Assembly: GCF_008709575.1 (NCBI RefSeq)
Contig: NZ_VYIK01000016.1
Coordinates: 1-59,659 of the forward strand
Length of the DNA: 59,659 nt
Direction of reading: 5' to 3'
Source of the DNA: Mycobacterium sp.
GTDB lineage: Bacteria; Actinomycetota; Actinomycetes; Mycobacteriales; Mycobacteriaceae
Below are positions 1 to 8,922 of this stretch, piece by piece. Position 1 is the stretch's first letter. Every line of letters starts with the position of its first letter. The notes under the pieces are model-generated. The model made no database searches, had not been told where the DNA came from, and worked only from the letters and a program-made list of their open reading frames with translations. Both the position numbers and the translations under genes were made by a program.

Positions 1-661
1 GGGCATCGGTGATCGCCTGGCTGCCGCCCACCGGGAGCGGCCAGCCGACCGTGGGCGCCAGCGTCGCCAGCAGCAGCCCCGCGCCCGCGGACACCAGCGA
101 CGGCATCGGCGAGATGGGATGGGCGGCGACGCCGGTGAACAATGCCTGAGCGTCGAGACCGGCCAACGACCCCCATGCGGCGGTGCCCTGCGCCAGCATC
201 CGCAATCCCAGCTGCATCGTCGGCAGCATGGCGGTAGGCACCGAACGCTTGTCGCCGAGCAGCAGCGCCACCACAGCGTCGGCGTCGGCCACTAGTGGGC
301 CCAGCAAGCGTCGCCACGACGAGCCATGCTCCAACTCCGCGCAGGTGCGCTCGAGATCGTGGTACGCGATCGCCGCCGGGCGGCCCGGCAGCGGGTTGGC
401 GTAGGCGATCTCGGGCACCACCAACCTCACACCGCGGGCACCCAGGTCGAACTGCGCGAAAAACGGTGACGCCAGCGCCAGCGGATGCACCGCCGAGCAG
501 ATGTCGTGCGCTACTCCGGGAAATTGCGGGTCGGCAGCGGTGCGGGCGCCACCGCCGAACGTCGGCTGAGCCTCGACGACCTGCACGGAAAGTCCCGCCC
601 GGGCGCAGATGACGGCGGCGGTCAGCCCGTTGGGCCCGCTGCCGACCACGGTGACGTCCAC
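1..661 (-). CDS. FAD-dependent oxidoreductase, phytoene-desaturase-like (partial, Rv2997-like)
   Basis: The gene runs off the left edge; about 220 N-terminal codons are present. Reading leftward from a GTG at 661-659, the protein opens MDVTVVGSGPNGLTAAVICA, the glycine-rich dinucleotide-binding motif (GSGPNG) of the phytoene dehydrogenase/FAD oxidoreductase family, followed by an acidic end of strand 2 (VVEAQ) and a FGGGA stretch. An in-frame TAA lies a few bases upstream of the GTG, so the start is well bounded. Being adjacent to and divergent from serA, it matches M. tuberculosis Rv2997. The substrate is unknown; desaturation or oxidation of a lipid or isoprenoid is only what the family suggests. 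Confidence 0.75.
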   Translation of the reverse strand, partial: MDVTVVGSGPNGLTAAVICARAGLSVQVVEAQPTFGGGARTAADPQFPGVAHDICSAVHPLALASPFFAQFDLGARGVRLVVPEIAYANPLPGRPAAIAYHDLERTCAELEHGSSWRRLLGPLVADADAVVALLLGDKRSVPTAMLPTMQLGLRMLAQGTAAWGSLAGLDAQALFTGVAAHPISPMPSLVSAGAGLLLATLAPTVGWPLPVGGSQAITDA

Positions 662-686
662 CCTTTAAGCCAACACCATCGGCCCC

Positions 687-787
687 GGCGGCGATCCGCT
701 GCGCCCGGCTTCGCCGCGCTGGCGATCGCCGCGGGGTCGATGGCGGCGATCCGCTGCGCCCGGCTTCGCCGCGCTGGCGATCGCCGC
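687..787. repeat. Two copies of a 46-bp palindrome-ended repeat upstream of serA
   Basis: A 46-bp sequence is found at 687-732 and again, apparently identical, at 742-787, separated by 9 bp (period 55). Each copy starts GGCGGCGATCC and ends GGCGATCGCCGC, so the ends are partly inverted repeats and could fold. The array fills the gap between the divergent oxidoreductase and serA. The second copy ends two bases before the proposed serA -10 box, so copy number could alter serA promoter spacing. It resembles mycobacterial VNTR/MIRU-like intergenic repeats in size, but I cannot assign it to a named family. Confidence 0.8.
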
Positions 788-788
788 T

Positions 789-794
789 TAGGCT
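789..794 (+). promoter_or_regulatory. Putative -10 box of a leaderless serA promoter
   Basis: TAGGCT, a good mycobacterial SigA -10 (TAnnnT), ends six bases before the GTG of serA at 801. This spacing would place transcription start at or next to the start codon, giving a leaderless mRNA, which is common in mycobacteria. There is no Shine-Dalgarno sequence before the GTG. No clear -35 is seen because the 46-bp repeat occupies that region. Confidence 0.45.
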
Positions 795-800
795 GGCCGC

Positions 801-2387
801 GTGAACCGTCCCGTTGTGTTGATTGCCGACAAACTTGCCGAGTCGACCGTCGCCGCGTTGGGTGACGACGTCGAAGTGCGCTGGGTCGACGGCCCGGACC
901 GCGCGAAACTGCTGGCCGCGGTGCCCGAGGCCGACGCGCTGCTGGTGCGGTCGGCCACCACCGTCGATGCCGAAGTGCTGGCTGCCGCACCCAAACTCAA
1001 GATCGTCGCCAGGGCCGGCGTCGGGCTGGACAACGTCGACATTGACGCCGCCACCGAACGCGGTGTGATGGTGGTCAATGCCCCGACGTCGAATATCCAC
1101 AGCGCCGCCGAGCATGCCTGCGCGCTGTTGCTGGCGGCCGCCCGCCAGATCCCCGCGGCGGACGCCTCGCTGCGCGCGCACGAGTGGAAGCGCTCGTCGT
1201 TTTCGGGTACCGAGATCGTCAACAAGACGGCCGGAATCGTCGGCCTGGGGCGCATCGGGCAATTGGTTGCCCAGCGGCTCGCCGCCTTCGGCGCCCATAT
1301 CGTCGCCTACGACCCGTATGTGTCGCCGGCACGGGCCGCGCAGCTCGGCGTCGAACTGCTGACTCTCGACGACTTGTTGGCCCGTGCCGATTTCATCTCG
1401 GTGCACCTGCCCAAGACCCCCGAGACGGCCGGGCTCATCGACAAGGACATGCTGGCCAAGACCAAGCCGGGGGTGATCATCGTCAATGCCGCCCGCGGCG
1501 GTCTCGTCGACGAGGCCGCGTTGGCCGACGCCGTCGCCGGCGGGCACGTTCGGGCGGCCGGCATCGACGTGTTCGCCAGCGAGCCGTGCACCGACAGCCC
1601 GCTGTTCGACCTGCCACAGGTCGTTGTCACCCCGCACCTGGGCGCGTCCACCGACGAGGCGCAGGACCGGGCCGGCACCGACGTGGCGGCGAGCGTGCGG
1701 CTGGCACTGGCCGGCGAGTTCGTGCCCGACGCGGTCAACGTCGGCGCCGGGGTGGTCAGCGACGAGGTGTCGCCCTGGCTGGACCTGGTGCGCAAGCTGG
1801 GGCTGCTGGCGGGTGTGTTGTCCGATGAGCTGCCGGCGTCGCTGTCGGTGCAGGTGCGCGGCGAGTTGGCCTCCGAAGATGTCGAGGTGCTGCGGCTCTC
1901 GGCCCTGCGCGGCCTGTTCTCGGCGGTGATCGAGGATCCGGTGACGTTCGTCAACGCGCCGGCGCTGGCCGAGGAACGCGGCGTTGCCGCCGAGATCAGC
2001 ACGGCCACCGAAAGCCCCAACCACCGCAGTGTCGTCGACGTGCGGGCGGTCGCCCCCAACGGGTCGGTCGTCAACGTGGCCGGCACCTTGTCCGGGCCGC
2101 AACAGGTGGAGAAGATCGTGCAGATCAATGGCCGCAACTTCGACCTGCGCGCCGAAGGGATCAACCTGGTGATCCACTACGTCGACCAACCCGGAGCGCT
2201 GGGCAAGATCGGCACCCTGCTCGGCGCGGCCGGGATCAACATCGAGGCCGCGCAGCTGTCCGCCGACGCCGAGGGCCCGGGCGCGACGATCCTGTTGCGG
2301 CTGAACCACGACGTGCCCGGCGATGTGCGGGAGGCGATCAGCGCGGCCGTGGAAGCCTACAAGCTCGAAGTGGTTGACCTGTCGTGA
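801..2387 (+). CDS. serA: D-3-phosphoglycerate dehydrogenase
   Basis: First enzyme of the phosphorylated serine pathway: oxidises 3-phosphoglycerate to 3-phosphohydroxypyruvate with NAD+. The 528-residue length equals the long mycobacterial type. Visible are the NAD-binding GLGRIG (about 148-153), the 2-hydroxyacid dehydrogenase stretch [10 protein letters not shown] with its catalytic Arg, the Glu in ASEPC, and the catalytic His in TPHLGAST. An intervening (ASB) domain and a C-terminal ACT domain (about 455-528) follow; the ACT domain usually gives serine feedback control. GTG start at 801 with a probable leaderless promoter. leuB follows after 25 bp in the same direction, so the two amino-acid genes may be co-transcribed. 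Confidence 0.97.
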   Translation: MNRPVVLIADKLAESTVAALGDDVEVRWVDGPDRAKLLAAVPEADALLVRSATTVDAEVLAAAPKLKIVARAGVGLDNVDIDAATERGVMVVNAPTSNIHSAAEHACALLLAAARQIPAADASLRAHEWKRSSFSGTEIVNKTAGIVGLGRIGQLVAQRLAAFGAHIVAYDPYVSPARAAQLGVELLTLDDLLARADFISVHLPKTPETAGLIDKDMLAKTKPGVIIVNAARGGLVDEAALADAVAGGHVRAAGIDVFASEPCTDSPLFDLPQVVVTPHLGASTDEAQDRAGTDVAASVRLALAGEFVPDAVNVGAGVVSDEVSPWLDLVRKLGLLAGVLSDELPASLSVQVRGELASEDVEVLRLSALRGLFSAVIEDPVTFVNAPALAEERGVAAEISTATESPNHRSVVDVRAVAPNGSVVNVAGTLSGPQQVEKIVQINGRNFDLRAEGINLVIHYVDQPGALGKIGTLLGAAGINIEAAQLSADAEGPGATILLRLNHDVPGDVREAISAAVEAYKLEVVDLS

Positions 2388-2412
2388 CCCGCACCGCAGG
2401 AGCTCGGCGCCG

Positions 2413-3423
2413 ATGAAACTGGCGGTCATCGCCGGTGACGGAATCGGCCCAGAGGTCGTCACCGAAGCTGTCAAGGTCCTCGACGCGGTGCTGCCCGGGG
2501 TTCAGAAGACCAGCTACGACCTGGGTGCGCGGCGCTATCACGCCACCGGGGAAGCGCTGCCCGACTCGGTACTCGAGGAGTTGCGGGCGCACGACGCGAT
2601 TCTGCTGGGCGCGATCGGCGATCCCTCGGTGCCCAGCGGCATCCTCGAGCGCGGTCTACTGCTGCGGCTGCGGTTCGCGCTGGATCACTACATCAACCTG
2701 AGGCCGGCGCGGCGGTATCCCGGTGTGCGCAGTCCACTGGCCGGTGATCCCGACATCGACTTCGTCGTGGTCCGGGAGGGCACCGAGGGCCCGTATGCGG
2801 GTACCGGCGGCACGATCAGGGCCGAAACCCCGCACGAGGTGGCCACCGAGGTCAGTGTCAACACGGCGTTCGGTGTGAGCCGGGTGGTGCGCTACGCGTT
2901 CGAGCGAGCCCGGGAGCGCCGCAAACAGCTCACCCTGGTGCACAAAAACAACGTCCTGACCTTCGCCGGCGCCCTGTGGTGGCGGACCGTGCAGGAGATC
3001 GGCGCGACATACCCCGAGGTCGAGGTCACCTACCAGCACGTCGACGCCACGACCATCCACCTGGTCACCGATCCGGGCCGATTCGACGTCATCGTCACCG
3101 ACAACTTGTTCGGCGACATCATCACCGATCTGGCCGCCGCGGTGTGCGGCGGCATCGGGCTGGCCGCCAGCGGCAATATCGACGCGAGTCGCACCAACCC
3201 GTCGATGTTCGAGCCGGTGCACGGCAGCGCACCGGATATCGCCGGTCAGGGCATCGCCGACCCCACGGCGGCAATCATGTCGGTGGCGTTGCTGCTGTCC
3301 CATGTCGGCGAAGCCGCCGCGGCGGCGCGGGTTGACCGTGCGGTCGAGGCTCATCTGGCTACCCGGGGCGACGAGCCGCTTTCGACACACCAAGTCGGCG
3401 ACCGGATCGCCGCGCGGGTCTAG
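2413..3423 (+). CDS. leuB: 3-isopropylmalate dehydrogenase
   Basis: Third step of leucine synthesis: oxidative decarboxylation of 3-isopropylmalate to 2-ketoisocaproate with NAD+. The 336-residue protein begins [16 protein letters not shown] and carries the family signature [19 protein letters not shown] with the metal-binding aspartates. The reading frame is open further upstream, but homology begins at the ATG at 2413. It lies 25 bp after serA. Its 3' end overlaps the convergent MFS gene by 65 bp as the sequence stands. leuC and leuD are about 9 kb away, the usual mycobacterial split of the leucine genes. Confidence 0.96.
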   Translation: MKLAVIAGDGIGPEVVTEAVKVLDAVLPGVQKTSYDLGARRYHATGEALPDSVLEELRAHDAILLGAIGDPSVPSGILERGLLLRLRFALDHYINLRPARRYPGVRSPLAGDPDIDFVVVREGTEGPYAGTGGTIRAETPHEVATEVSVNTAFGVSRVVRYAFERARERRKQLTLVHKNNVLTFAGALWWRTVQEIGATYPEVEVTYQHVDATTIHLVTDPGRFDVIVTDNLFGDIITDLAAAVCGGIGLAASGNIDASRTNPSMFEPVHGSAPDIAGQGIADPTAAIMSVALLLSHVGEAAAAARVDRAVEAHLATRGDEPLSTHQVGDRIAARV

Positions 3424-4630
3424 GCGCGGGCCGGGGGGGCTTCTTTCTGGTGGATTTCTCCGCGCTGACCGGCACTAACGGGACCGCCACCAGCGCGGTC
3501 AGCCCGCACACCGCGAACCCCACCGGATAGGCGGTCGCAGTGACCAGCGCACCGAACAGCGGGGCGGCGGCGGCCGCCGCCAGCCGCTGGCCGGTGTTCT
3601 GGGTGCCCAGTGCGCGTCCGCTCCAGAACGGCCCGGCGTATTCGGGGATCGCGGTGGCCGCGAGGCCGTTGTCGGTCACCGCGAGCACCGCGGCGACGAC
3701 CATGGCCGCCTCGGCGAATGGCGAGCCGAAGTGGTCGTTGATCGCCAGCACGAACATGGCCAGGGCAGCCAGGCCGGCGAGCGTTCGCAGTGGCCGCAGT
3801 CGCGACGCGACGCGGTCCGACCAGCGGCCGACCAGGACGCGCGCCAGCGCGCCGAGTAGCTGGGTGAGGGTCACCAGCGCGCCGGCAGCGCCGACCGTCC
3901 ACTTCTGGTCGCGCATCAACCAGGCCAGCATAAACGTGGCAGTCACGGCTTGAGGCACCATCAGCAACGCCGACACGGCATGGATTCGCCACAGCAGCGT
4001 CGACTCGCGGTACGGGTTGGTCAGTTCCTCGTCGGTGGCTGCCGCCCGGGTCTTGCGCGGCGGATCGACGATCCCGATGGCGCAGGCGGCCGCGGACACC
4101 GTACACACCAGCGCGGGGAACATCAGGGCCGCCGAGAGGCCCCGCTCGGCCAGCTCGGGCATCACCGCGGCGCCCAGTGCGATGCCCAGCGGCTGGGCGG
4201 CCTGCCGCACTCCCATTGCCAAGCCGCGCTGGTGGGGCGGGAACCAACCGGTCACCAGCCGGCCGCTGGCGCTGTTGCAGCCGGCGGCGGCCATGCCGCC
4301 GAAAAAGAGAAACGCCCCGACGACGACCAGCGAGTGCACCGACGCCGCGCTGTAGGCGCCCACGGCGGTCAGGGCAGAACTGGCGGTGAGAACGATCCGT
4401 TCGCCGATCCGGTCCACCAGATAGCCCCAGCCGATCAACGTGACGACCATACCGAAGCTGGGCATCGATGACAGCAAGCCGGCCTGGGCGAGGGTGCTGC
4501 CGCGCTCGACCTGCAGCGCGGGGATCAGGAACGCCACACCGTTGATGAACGTGAACGCGCACAACGTGGCCCCGAGCGAGATGACTACCATCGACCAGCG
4601 CGCCCCGGTACCCATCGAGTGCGTCGTCAT
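3359..4630 (-). CDS. MFS transporter (Rv2994-like)
   Basis: Integral membrane protein of the major facilitator superfamily, about 423 residues from ATG 4630, with roughly 12 hydrophobic segments. The loop-2/3 region [13 protein letters not shown] matches the MFS motif A (GxLxDRxGRR-like). The substrate is unknown. The C-terminal tail is odd: after a run of seven C (3433-3439 on this strand) the frame continues as a basic tail antisense to leuB and stops at 3359. Removing one base from that run would instead end the protein at a TAG at 3420-3422, just past leuB. Alternative starts are 4615 (ATG) or the longer frame from 4678. The ect genes follow upstream on the same strand. Confidence 0.85.
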   Translation of the reverse strand: MTTHSMGTGARWSMVVISLGATLCAFTFINGVAFLIPALQVERGSTLAQAGLLSSMPSFGMVVTLIGWGYLVDRIGERIVLTASSALTAVGAYSAASVHSLVVVGAFLFFGGMAAAGCNSASGRLVTGWFPPHQRGLAMGVRQAAQPLGIALGAAVMPELAERGLSAALMFPALVCTVSAAACAIGIVDPPRKTRAAATDEELTNPYRESTLLWRIHAVSALLMVPQAVTATFMLAWLMRDQKWTVGAAGALVTLTQLLGALARVLVGRWSDRVASRLRPLRTLAGLAALAMFVLAINDHFGSPFAEAAMVVAAVLAVTDNGLAATAIPEYAGPFWSGRALGTQNTGQRLAAAAAAPLFGALVTATAYPVGFAVCGLTALVAVPLVPVSAEKSTRKKPPRPAPRPARRSGRRLGVSKAARRPG

Positions 4631-4720
4631 TCGCCCTATCGTCGCATAGGCCGGCGGCGCGCAGAGAAGACGAAACACCTGCGACGACGGAAAACTCGAC
4701 GACGGCCAGCGCGGACGACT

Positions 4721-5602
4721 TCAGAGCGGGTCGAAGTTGCGGCTCGCGACGAAGGTGGGCCGCGGCGCGGGTGCACCGAACGGTTCGACCAGCGTGTTCT
4801 CGACGCTGTTGTAGACGATGAACACATTCGAGCGTGGGGTGATGTTGCTGTTCGACCCGTGCATGGCGTTGCAATCGAAAAACACCGCCGAGCCGGCCGC
4901 ACCGGTGAACTGCCGGATACCCCCTTGGGACGCCAGCCAGCTGACGCTGTCGTTGTCGGGCGTGCCGATCTCTTGACGGCGCAGCGACGAGCGGTAGTGG
5001 TCCACCGGTGTCTCCCCCGGGCAGCACACGAACCACCGGTGTGAGCCGGGGATGATCATCATCGGCCCGTTGCAGGCGAGGTTCTCGGTCAACGTGATGG
5101 ACACGCTGACCGCCCGCGGCGCGGGCATGCCGTCCTCGGCGTGCCATGTCTCGAAGTCGGAGTGCCAGTAGAAGTCCTGGCCGTTGAAACCGGGCTTGAA
5201 GTTGACCCGGCTCTGGTGCACATACACATCCGAACCGAGCAGCTGGCGGACCGGGCCGAGCAGAACGGGACTGGCGACCAGCGCGGCGAACGCCCGGTTC
5301 AGCCGGTGGACCTCGAAGATCGACCGAACGTCGCGGCTGTCGGGCTCGAGCACCGAACGTTCGTCGTCGGCAAGTACCGGGTCAGCCCGCAGCGCGTCGA
5401 GCTCGGTGCGCAGGTCGGCAACGACGTCGCCCGCAAGTAGGCAGTCGACGGCCAAAAAACCGTCGGCGGCGAAACTGTTGAGCGCCTGCTGGGTGAGCGG
5501 ACCCTGGTGATGGGGGCTGTCGGGCGCTGCCCACACCACCGGGTCGCGGCGGGGGTGAATTCCGGCGTGCAGACAGTTCCTGGTCGGATAGCTGTCAATC
5601 AC
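4721..5602 (-). CDS. ectD: Ectoine hydroxylase (EctD)
   Basis: Fe(II)/2-oxoglutarate dioxygenase that converts ectoine to 5-hydroxyectoine. The 293 residues match the usual EctD length (about 295). The hallmark [17 protein letters not shown] gives iron ligands His147 and Asp149, and [15 protein letters not shown] supplies the distal His248; PGSHRWF is also conserved. The GTG start at 5602 overlaps the ectC stop (GTGA), so translation is coupled to ectC. Since ectC carries an internal stop, ectD may receive fewer ribosomes and, unless ectoine is imported, would lack substrate. Confidence 0.93.
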   Translation of the reverse strand: MIDSYPTRNCLHAGIHPRRDPVVWAAPDSPHHQGPLTQQALNSFAADGFLAVDCLLAGDVVADLRTELDALRADPVLADDERSVLEPDSRDVRSIFEVHRLNRAFAALVASPVLLGPVRQLLGSDVYVHQSRVNFKPGFNGQDFYWHSDFETWHAEDGMPAPRAVSVSITLTENLACNGPMMIIPGSHRWFVCCPGETPVDHYRSSLRRQEIGTPDNDSVSWLASQGGIRQFTGAAGSAVFFDCNAMHGSNSNITPRSNVFIVYNSVENTLVEPFGAPAPRPTFVASRNFDPL

Positions 5603-5997
5603 TCGGGCGCCTTCTCGACGATGAGCGGGTAGGCGCCGTCGTCGTCGTGTACCTCCTGCCCGGTTAACGGCGGGTTGAATACGCAGACCATCCGCAACTC
5701 GGTACGGGCCCGCACCCGATGGTGCTCGTGGCCGTCGAGCAGGTACAGCGACCCGTCCCGCAGCGGATGCGTTTCGCCGGTCTCGTCATTGATCAGCTCG
5801 CCTTCACCGCCGACGCAGTACACCGCCTCGACGTGGTGGGCGTACCACATGGCGGTCTCGGTTCCGGCTTAGAGCACGGTGTCGTGCATCGAGAATGGCT
5901 GGCCGTCGCGGGCGAGCAGCAACCGCCGGCTGCGCCAGGTCGAGGCTTGCACGTCACGGTCGGTTCCCTCGATCTGCGCCAGCGTGCGGACGATCAT
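5599..5997 (-). pseudogene. ectC: Ectoine synthase (EctC) with an in-frame TAA stop at codon 43
   Basis: EctC closes N-gamma-acetyl-L-2,4-diaminobutyrate to ectoine. The frame from ATG 5997 starts MIVRTLAQIEGTDRDVQAST and reads 42 codons to HDTVL, then a TAA at 5871-5869, then resumes in the same frame with [18 protein letters not shown] and ends [19 protein letters not shown]. In the family this position reads HDTTIYAGTE, so a Tyr codon (TAC or TAT) has become TAA by one base. Without the stop the protein would be 132 residues, the normal length, with no other lesion. Its start overlaps the ectB stop (ATGA). Options are recent inactivation, readthrough, internal restart at ATG 5850, or a base-calling error. 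Confidence 0.88.
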
Positions 5998-7295
5998 CGA
6001 GCGCCCCGTCCGGCCGCGCCGACCAGTTCGCGGGAAACGACCGCCTCGACCGACTCGGCCACGATCTGCAGGCCTTGATCGAGTTCGGCGTCGTCGATCA
6101 GCAGCGGCGGCATCAGTTTGACGACCTCGCTTCGGGCGCCCGACGTCTCCAGCAGCAGCCCCCTGCCGAAGCCCTCCCGGCACACCGCGGTCGCCAGCTC
6201 GGGACGATCGAACGCCACCCCTTGGACCAGACCGCGCCCGCGCACCCGGACTCCCTCGACTTCCCCGACCATGTCGTCCAGCATCCGTTCGACGTGTTCA
6301 CCCTTGCGCAGCACGTTTTTGGTCAGCTGGTCGCCGCTCCAGAAGTCGAGCGCGGCGGCGGCGGTCACGAACGCCGGGTTGTGGCCGCGGAAAGTCCCGT
6401 TGTGCTCACCGGGCTCCCACTGGTCGAGTTCGGGACGGAACAAGGTCAGCGCCATGGGCAGCCCGTAACCGCTGATCGATTTGGCCAGGCAGACGATGTC
6501 AGGGACGATACCGGCCGCCTCGAAGCTGAAGAACGGGCCGGTGCGCCCGCAGCCCATCTGCACATCGTCGACGATCAGCAACAGGTCGTGGCGACGGCAG
6601 AGCTCGGCCAGCCCGCGCAACCACTCCAGGCGCGCCACGTTGATGCCGCCCTCGCCCTGGACGGTCTCGACGATGACGGCGGCCCGCTGGTTGAGGCCGC
6701 TGCCGGTATCCTCCAGCAGCCGCTCAAACCACATGAAGTCCGGCACGCGGTCGTCGAGGTAGTGGTCGTAGGGCATCGGCGTGGCATGCACCAACGGAAT
6801 GCCGGCGCCACCGCGCTTCATCGAGTTGCCGGTGACACTGAGCGCCCCCAGGGTCATCCCGTGAAAGGCGTTGGTGAAGCTGATCACACTTTCCCGGCGG
6901 GTTATCCTGCGGGCCAGCTTCAACGCCGACTCCACCGCATTGGTGCCCGTCGGCCCGGGGAACTGCACCTTGTAGTCCAGGCCGCGGGGCCGCAGGATCA
7001 CCTCGTCGAACCGCTCCAGGAACGCGGCTTTGGCGACGGTGCTCATGTCGAGGCTGTGCACCACCCGGTCGGCGGTCAGATAGTCAAGCAAAGCCGACTT
7101 GAGCCGGGGGTGATTGTGGCCGTAGTTGAGGGCGCCCGCGCCGGAGAAAAAGTCCAGATACCGTCGTCCGTCGCTGTCCCACAGGTGGCAGCCCGACGCC
7201 CGGTCGAACACCACCGGCCAGGATCGGCAATAGCTGCGTACCTCTGACTCGAGTGCTTCGAAAATACTCAATTCGGATATACCTTCCGTCCGCAT
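5994..7295 (-). CDS. ectB: Diaminobutyrate--2-oxoglutarate transaminase (EctB)
   Basis: PLP-dependent class III aminotransferase forming L-2,4-diaminobutyrate from aspartate semialdehyde and glutamate, the first committed step to ectoine. Visible: SIFEALESEVRSYCRSWPVV near the N terminus (the typical EctB opening), FPGPTGTNAVESALKLAR, VETVQGEGG, the cofactor Asp in LLLIVDDVQMGCGRTG, and the PLP lysine in CLAKSISGYGLP (about Lys272). Length 433 from ATG 7295. A TTG at 7271 with GGAAGG ten bases upstream fits the family N terminus better (…SIFE) and may be the true start. It is 234 bp from ectA, a gap without a recognisable gene, so it may have its own promoter. Confidence 0.93.
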   Translation of the reverse strand: MRTEGISELSIFEALESEVRSYCRSWPVVFDRASGCHLWDSDGRRYLDFFSGAGALNYGHNHPRLKSALLDYLTADRVVHSLDMSTVAKAAFLERFDEVILRPRGLDYKVQFPGPTGTNAVESALKLARRITRRESVISFTNAFHGMTLGALSVTGNSMKRGGAGIPLVHATPMPYDHYLDDRVPDFMWFERLLEDTGSGLNQRAAVIVETVQGEGGINVARLEWLRGLAELCRRHDLLLIVDDVQMGCGRTGPFFSFEAAGIVPDIVCLAKSISGYGLPMALTLFRPELDQWEPGEHNGTFRGHNPAFVTAAAALDFWSGDQLTKNVLRKGEHVERMLDDMVGEVEGVRVRGRGLVQGVAFDRPELATAVCREGFGRGLLLETSGARSEVVKLMPPLLIDDAELDQGLQIVAESVEAVVSRELVGAAGRGAR

Positions 7296-7529
7296 GTGCA
7301 ACACAACAGAACGAAACGACGGGCCGAGTCAGTACGGCAGCAGACACCGGCAGCGGAGGTTTTCGTGCGCCTTCGGGTTGGCACAGACGAAAACGACTGC
7401 GCGTAGGACGTGCCAGTCGTCGTACTTGTCGGCCTATCACCCCGCTCGATATGTCCCTCGCCCGGTCCGCCGGGGATCTCGTCGCGCACCCAGCACCCTA
7501 GCGATAACCCGTGACAGCCTGTGCTCTAA

Positions 7530-8060
7530 TCAGCGTTGCTGAGGTACCCGAAGGGGGCCGATCCGAAACAGGATTTCTGACGCGTGTTGATCGGGGAAAA
7601 GGTCGGTGCCGAACAATTCGCTGCGCTCCAACCGGGCACGCCAGCGGCGGGCGAAGGCCTCGAAGAGCCGCTGGCTGGCCAGATTCCCCGGGGTCACCGA
7701 CGCCTCCAGGTGGGTGACGCCGTCGGGGTGCAGCCGCCGCACCATGTGGTCGATCATCCGGCCGGCGGTGCCGGCGCCGCGATGGGCGGCGGCGACCAGA
7801 ACCTGCCACAGCATCAGCGTGTCGGGCTGGTCGGGGCGCCGATAGCCGGTGACGAACCCGACCGGGCTACCGTCGAGAGTCGCGATCACCGACGTCTGGG
7901 CGAAGTCGCGGCACCACAGCAGATACGCGTAGGCGGAGTTCACATCCAGGGCGGGGCTGTTAGCGGCCAGCCGCCACAGCGCCGGCCCGTCGGCCACGGT
8001 AGGGGCACGCAGGTCGAGATCCGCAGTGTCGGTCACCGCGACGACAGTAGTCCGCAGCAT
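7530..8060 (-). CDS. ectA: L-2,4-diaminobutyrate N-gamma-acetyltransferase (EctA)
   Basis: GNAT-fold enzyme that acetylates the gamma-amino group of diaminobutyrate in ectoine synthesis. The 176-residue protein from ATG 8060 contains NSAYAYLLWCRDFAQTSVIA and VGFVTGYRRPDQPDTLMLWQV, both typical of EctA, followed by the acetyl-CoA loop HRGAGTAG and SVTPGNLASQRLFEAFARR. The frame is open far upstream, but the extra N terminus is antisense to the FAH gene and is not part of the protein. A GTG about nine codons downstream is an alternative start. It leads the ectABCD set, although 234 bp separate it from ectB. Divergent from the FAH gene with 73 bp between. Confidence 0.9.
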   Translation of the reverse strand: MLRTTVVAVTDTADLDLRAPTVADGPALWRLAANSPALDVNSAYAYLLWCRDFAQTSVIATLDGSPVGFVTGYRRPDQPDTLMLWQVLVAAAHRGAGTAGRMIDHMVRRLHPDGVTHLEASVTPGNLASQRLFEAFARRWRARLERSELFGTDLFPDQHASEILFRIGPLRVPQQR

Positions 8061-8120
8061 GACACCAGACCAGCGTCGCGCAGCGCCGGACCCGCATGAA
8101 CTGTCACCGACCCACGCTCC

Positions 8121-8126
8121 TAGGCT
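8121..8126 (+). promoter_or_regulatory. Putative -10 box of a leaderless promoter for the FAH gene
   Basis: TAGGCT lies seven bases before the ATG at 8134. As with serA, the spacing would put the transcript start at the initiation codon, and there is no Shine-Dalgarno sequence between them. The same 73-bp gap must hold the divergent ectA promoter. Confidence 0.4.
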
Positions 8127-8133
8127 TGAGCGA

Positions 8134-8922
8134 ATGCGCCTCGGCCGAATCGCCAGCCCGGACGGTGTCGCCTTCGTCAGCATTGAAGGTGAGCTGCAGG
8201 ACCCGGCCGGGATGATTGCCCGCGAGGTCGCCGAGCATCCTTTCGGCACACCAACGTTCACCGGCCGCTCCTGGCCGCTGGCCGATGTGCGCCTGCTGGC
8301 TCCGATGCTGGCCGGCAAGGTGGTCTGCGTCGGCAAGAACTACCGTGCGCACATCGCCGAGATGGGTAGCCCTAACCCACCCGATCCGATAATTTTCCTC
8401 AAGCCCAATACTGCGATCATCGGACCGAACGTTCCAATCAGATTGCCCCACAACGCATCACTGGTCCATTTCGAGGGCGAGCTGGCGGCGGTGGTCAACC
8501 GGCCCTGCAAGGACATCACGGCTGAAAAGGCCGCCGATGCCATCCTGGGATACACCATCGCCAACGACGTCACCGCCCGGGATCAGCAGCAGGCGGACGG
8601 CCAGTGGACACGGGCGAAGGGCCACGACACGTTCTGTCCCGTGGGACCCTGGATCGTCACCGACATCGACCCGACCGATCTCGAACTGCGCACCGAGGTC
8701 AACGGCCAGATCAAGCAGTGCAGCCGCACCTCGAAGATGATCCACGGCATCGGCGAGATCGTGGCGTGGATCTCGGCGGTGATGACCCTGCTACCCGGCG
8801 ATCTCATCTTGACCGGCACGCCTGAGGGAGTCGGCCCCCTCGAGGACGGCGACACCGTCAGCATCACTGTCGAAGGCATTGGCACTCTGGTGAACCCTGT
8901 TGTCCGAAAAGGAAAGTCGTGA
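8134..8922 (+). CDS. Fumarylacetoacetate hydrolase family protein (Rv2993c-like)
   Basis: A 262-residue FAH-fold protein. It has the Mg2+-binding segment [11 protein letters not shown] (acidic ligands), [11 protein letters not shown], the family stretch [27 protein letters not shown] and [10 protein letters not shown]. Related proteins cleave carbon-carbon bonds of 2-oxo acids or acylpyruvates, or act as 2-hydroxyhepta-2,4-diene-1,7-dioate isomerases or oxaloacetate decarboxylases; sequence alone does not fix the substrate. ATG 8134 was chosen because the family homology starts [11 protein letters not shown] there. The stop overlaps the gltX GTG (GTGA), implying translational coupling to gltX. 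Confidence 0.9.
   Translation: MRLGRIASPDGVAFVSIEGELQDPAGMIAREVAEHPFGTPTFTGRSWPLADVRLLAPMLAGKVVCVGKNYRAHIAEMGSPNPPDPIIFLKPNTAIIGPNVPIRLPHNASLVHFEGELAAVVNRPCKDITAEKAADAILGYTIANDVTARDQQQADGQWTRAKGHDTFCPVGPWIVTDIDPTDLELRTEVNGQIKQCSRTSKMIHGIGEIVAWISAVMTLLPGDLILTGTPEGVGPLEDGDTVSITVEGIGTLVNPVVRKGKS

Noticed and set aside
8061..8336. N-terminal extension of EctA to 268 codons
   Set aside because: Antisense to the FAH gene; EctA homology starts only after ATG 8060.
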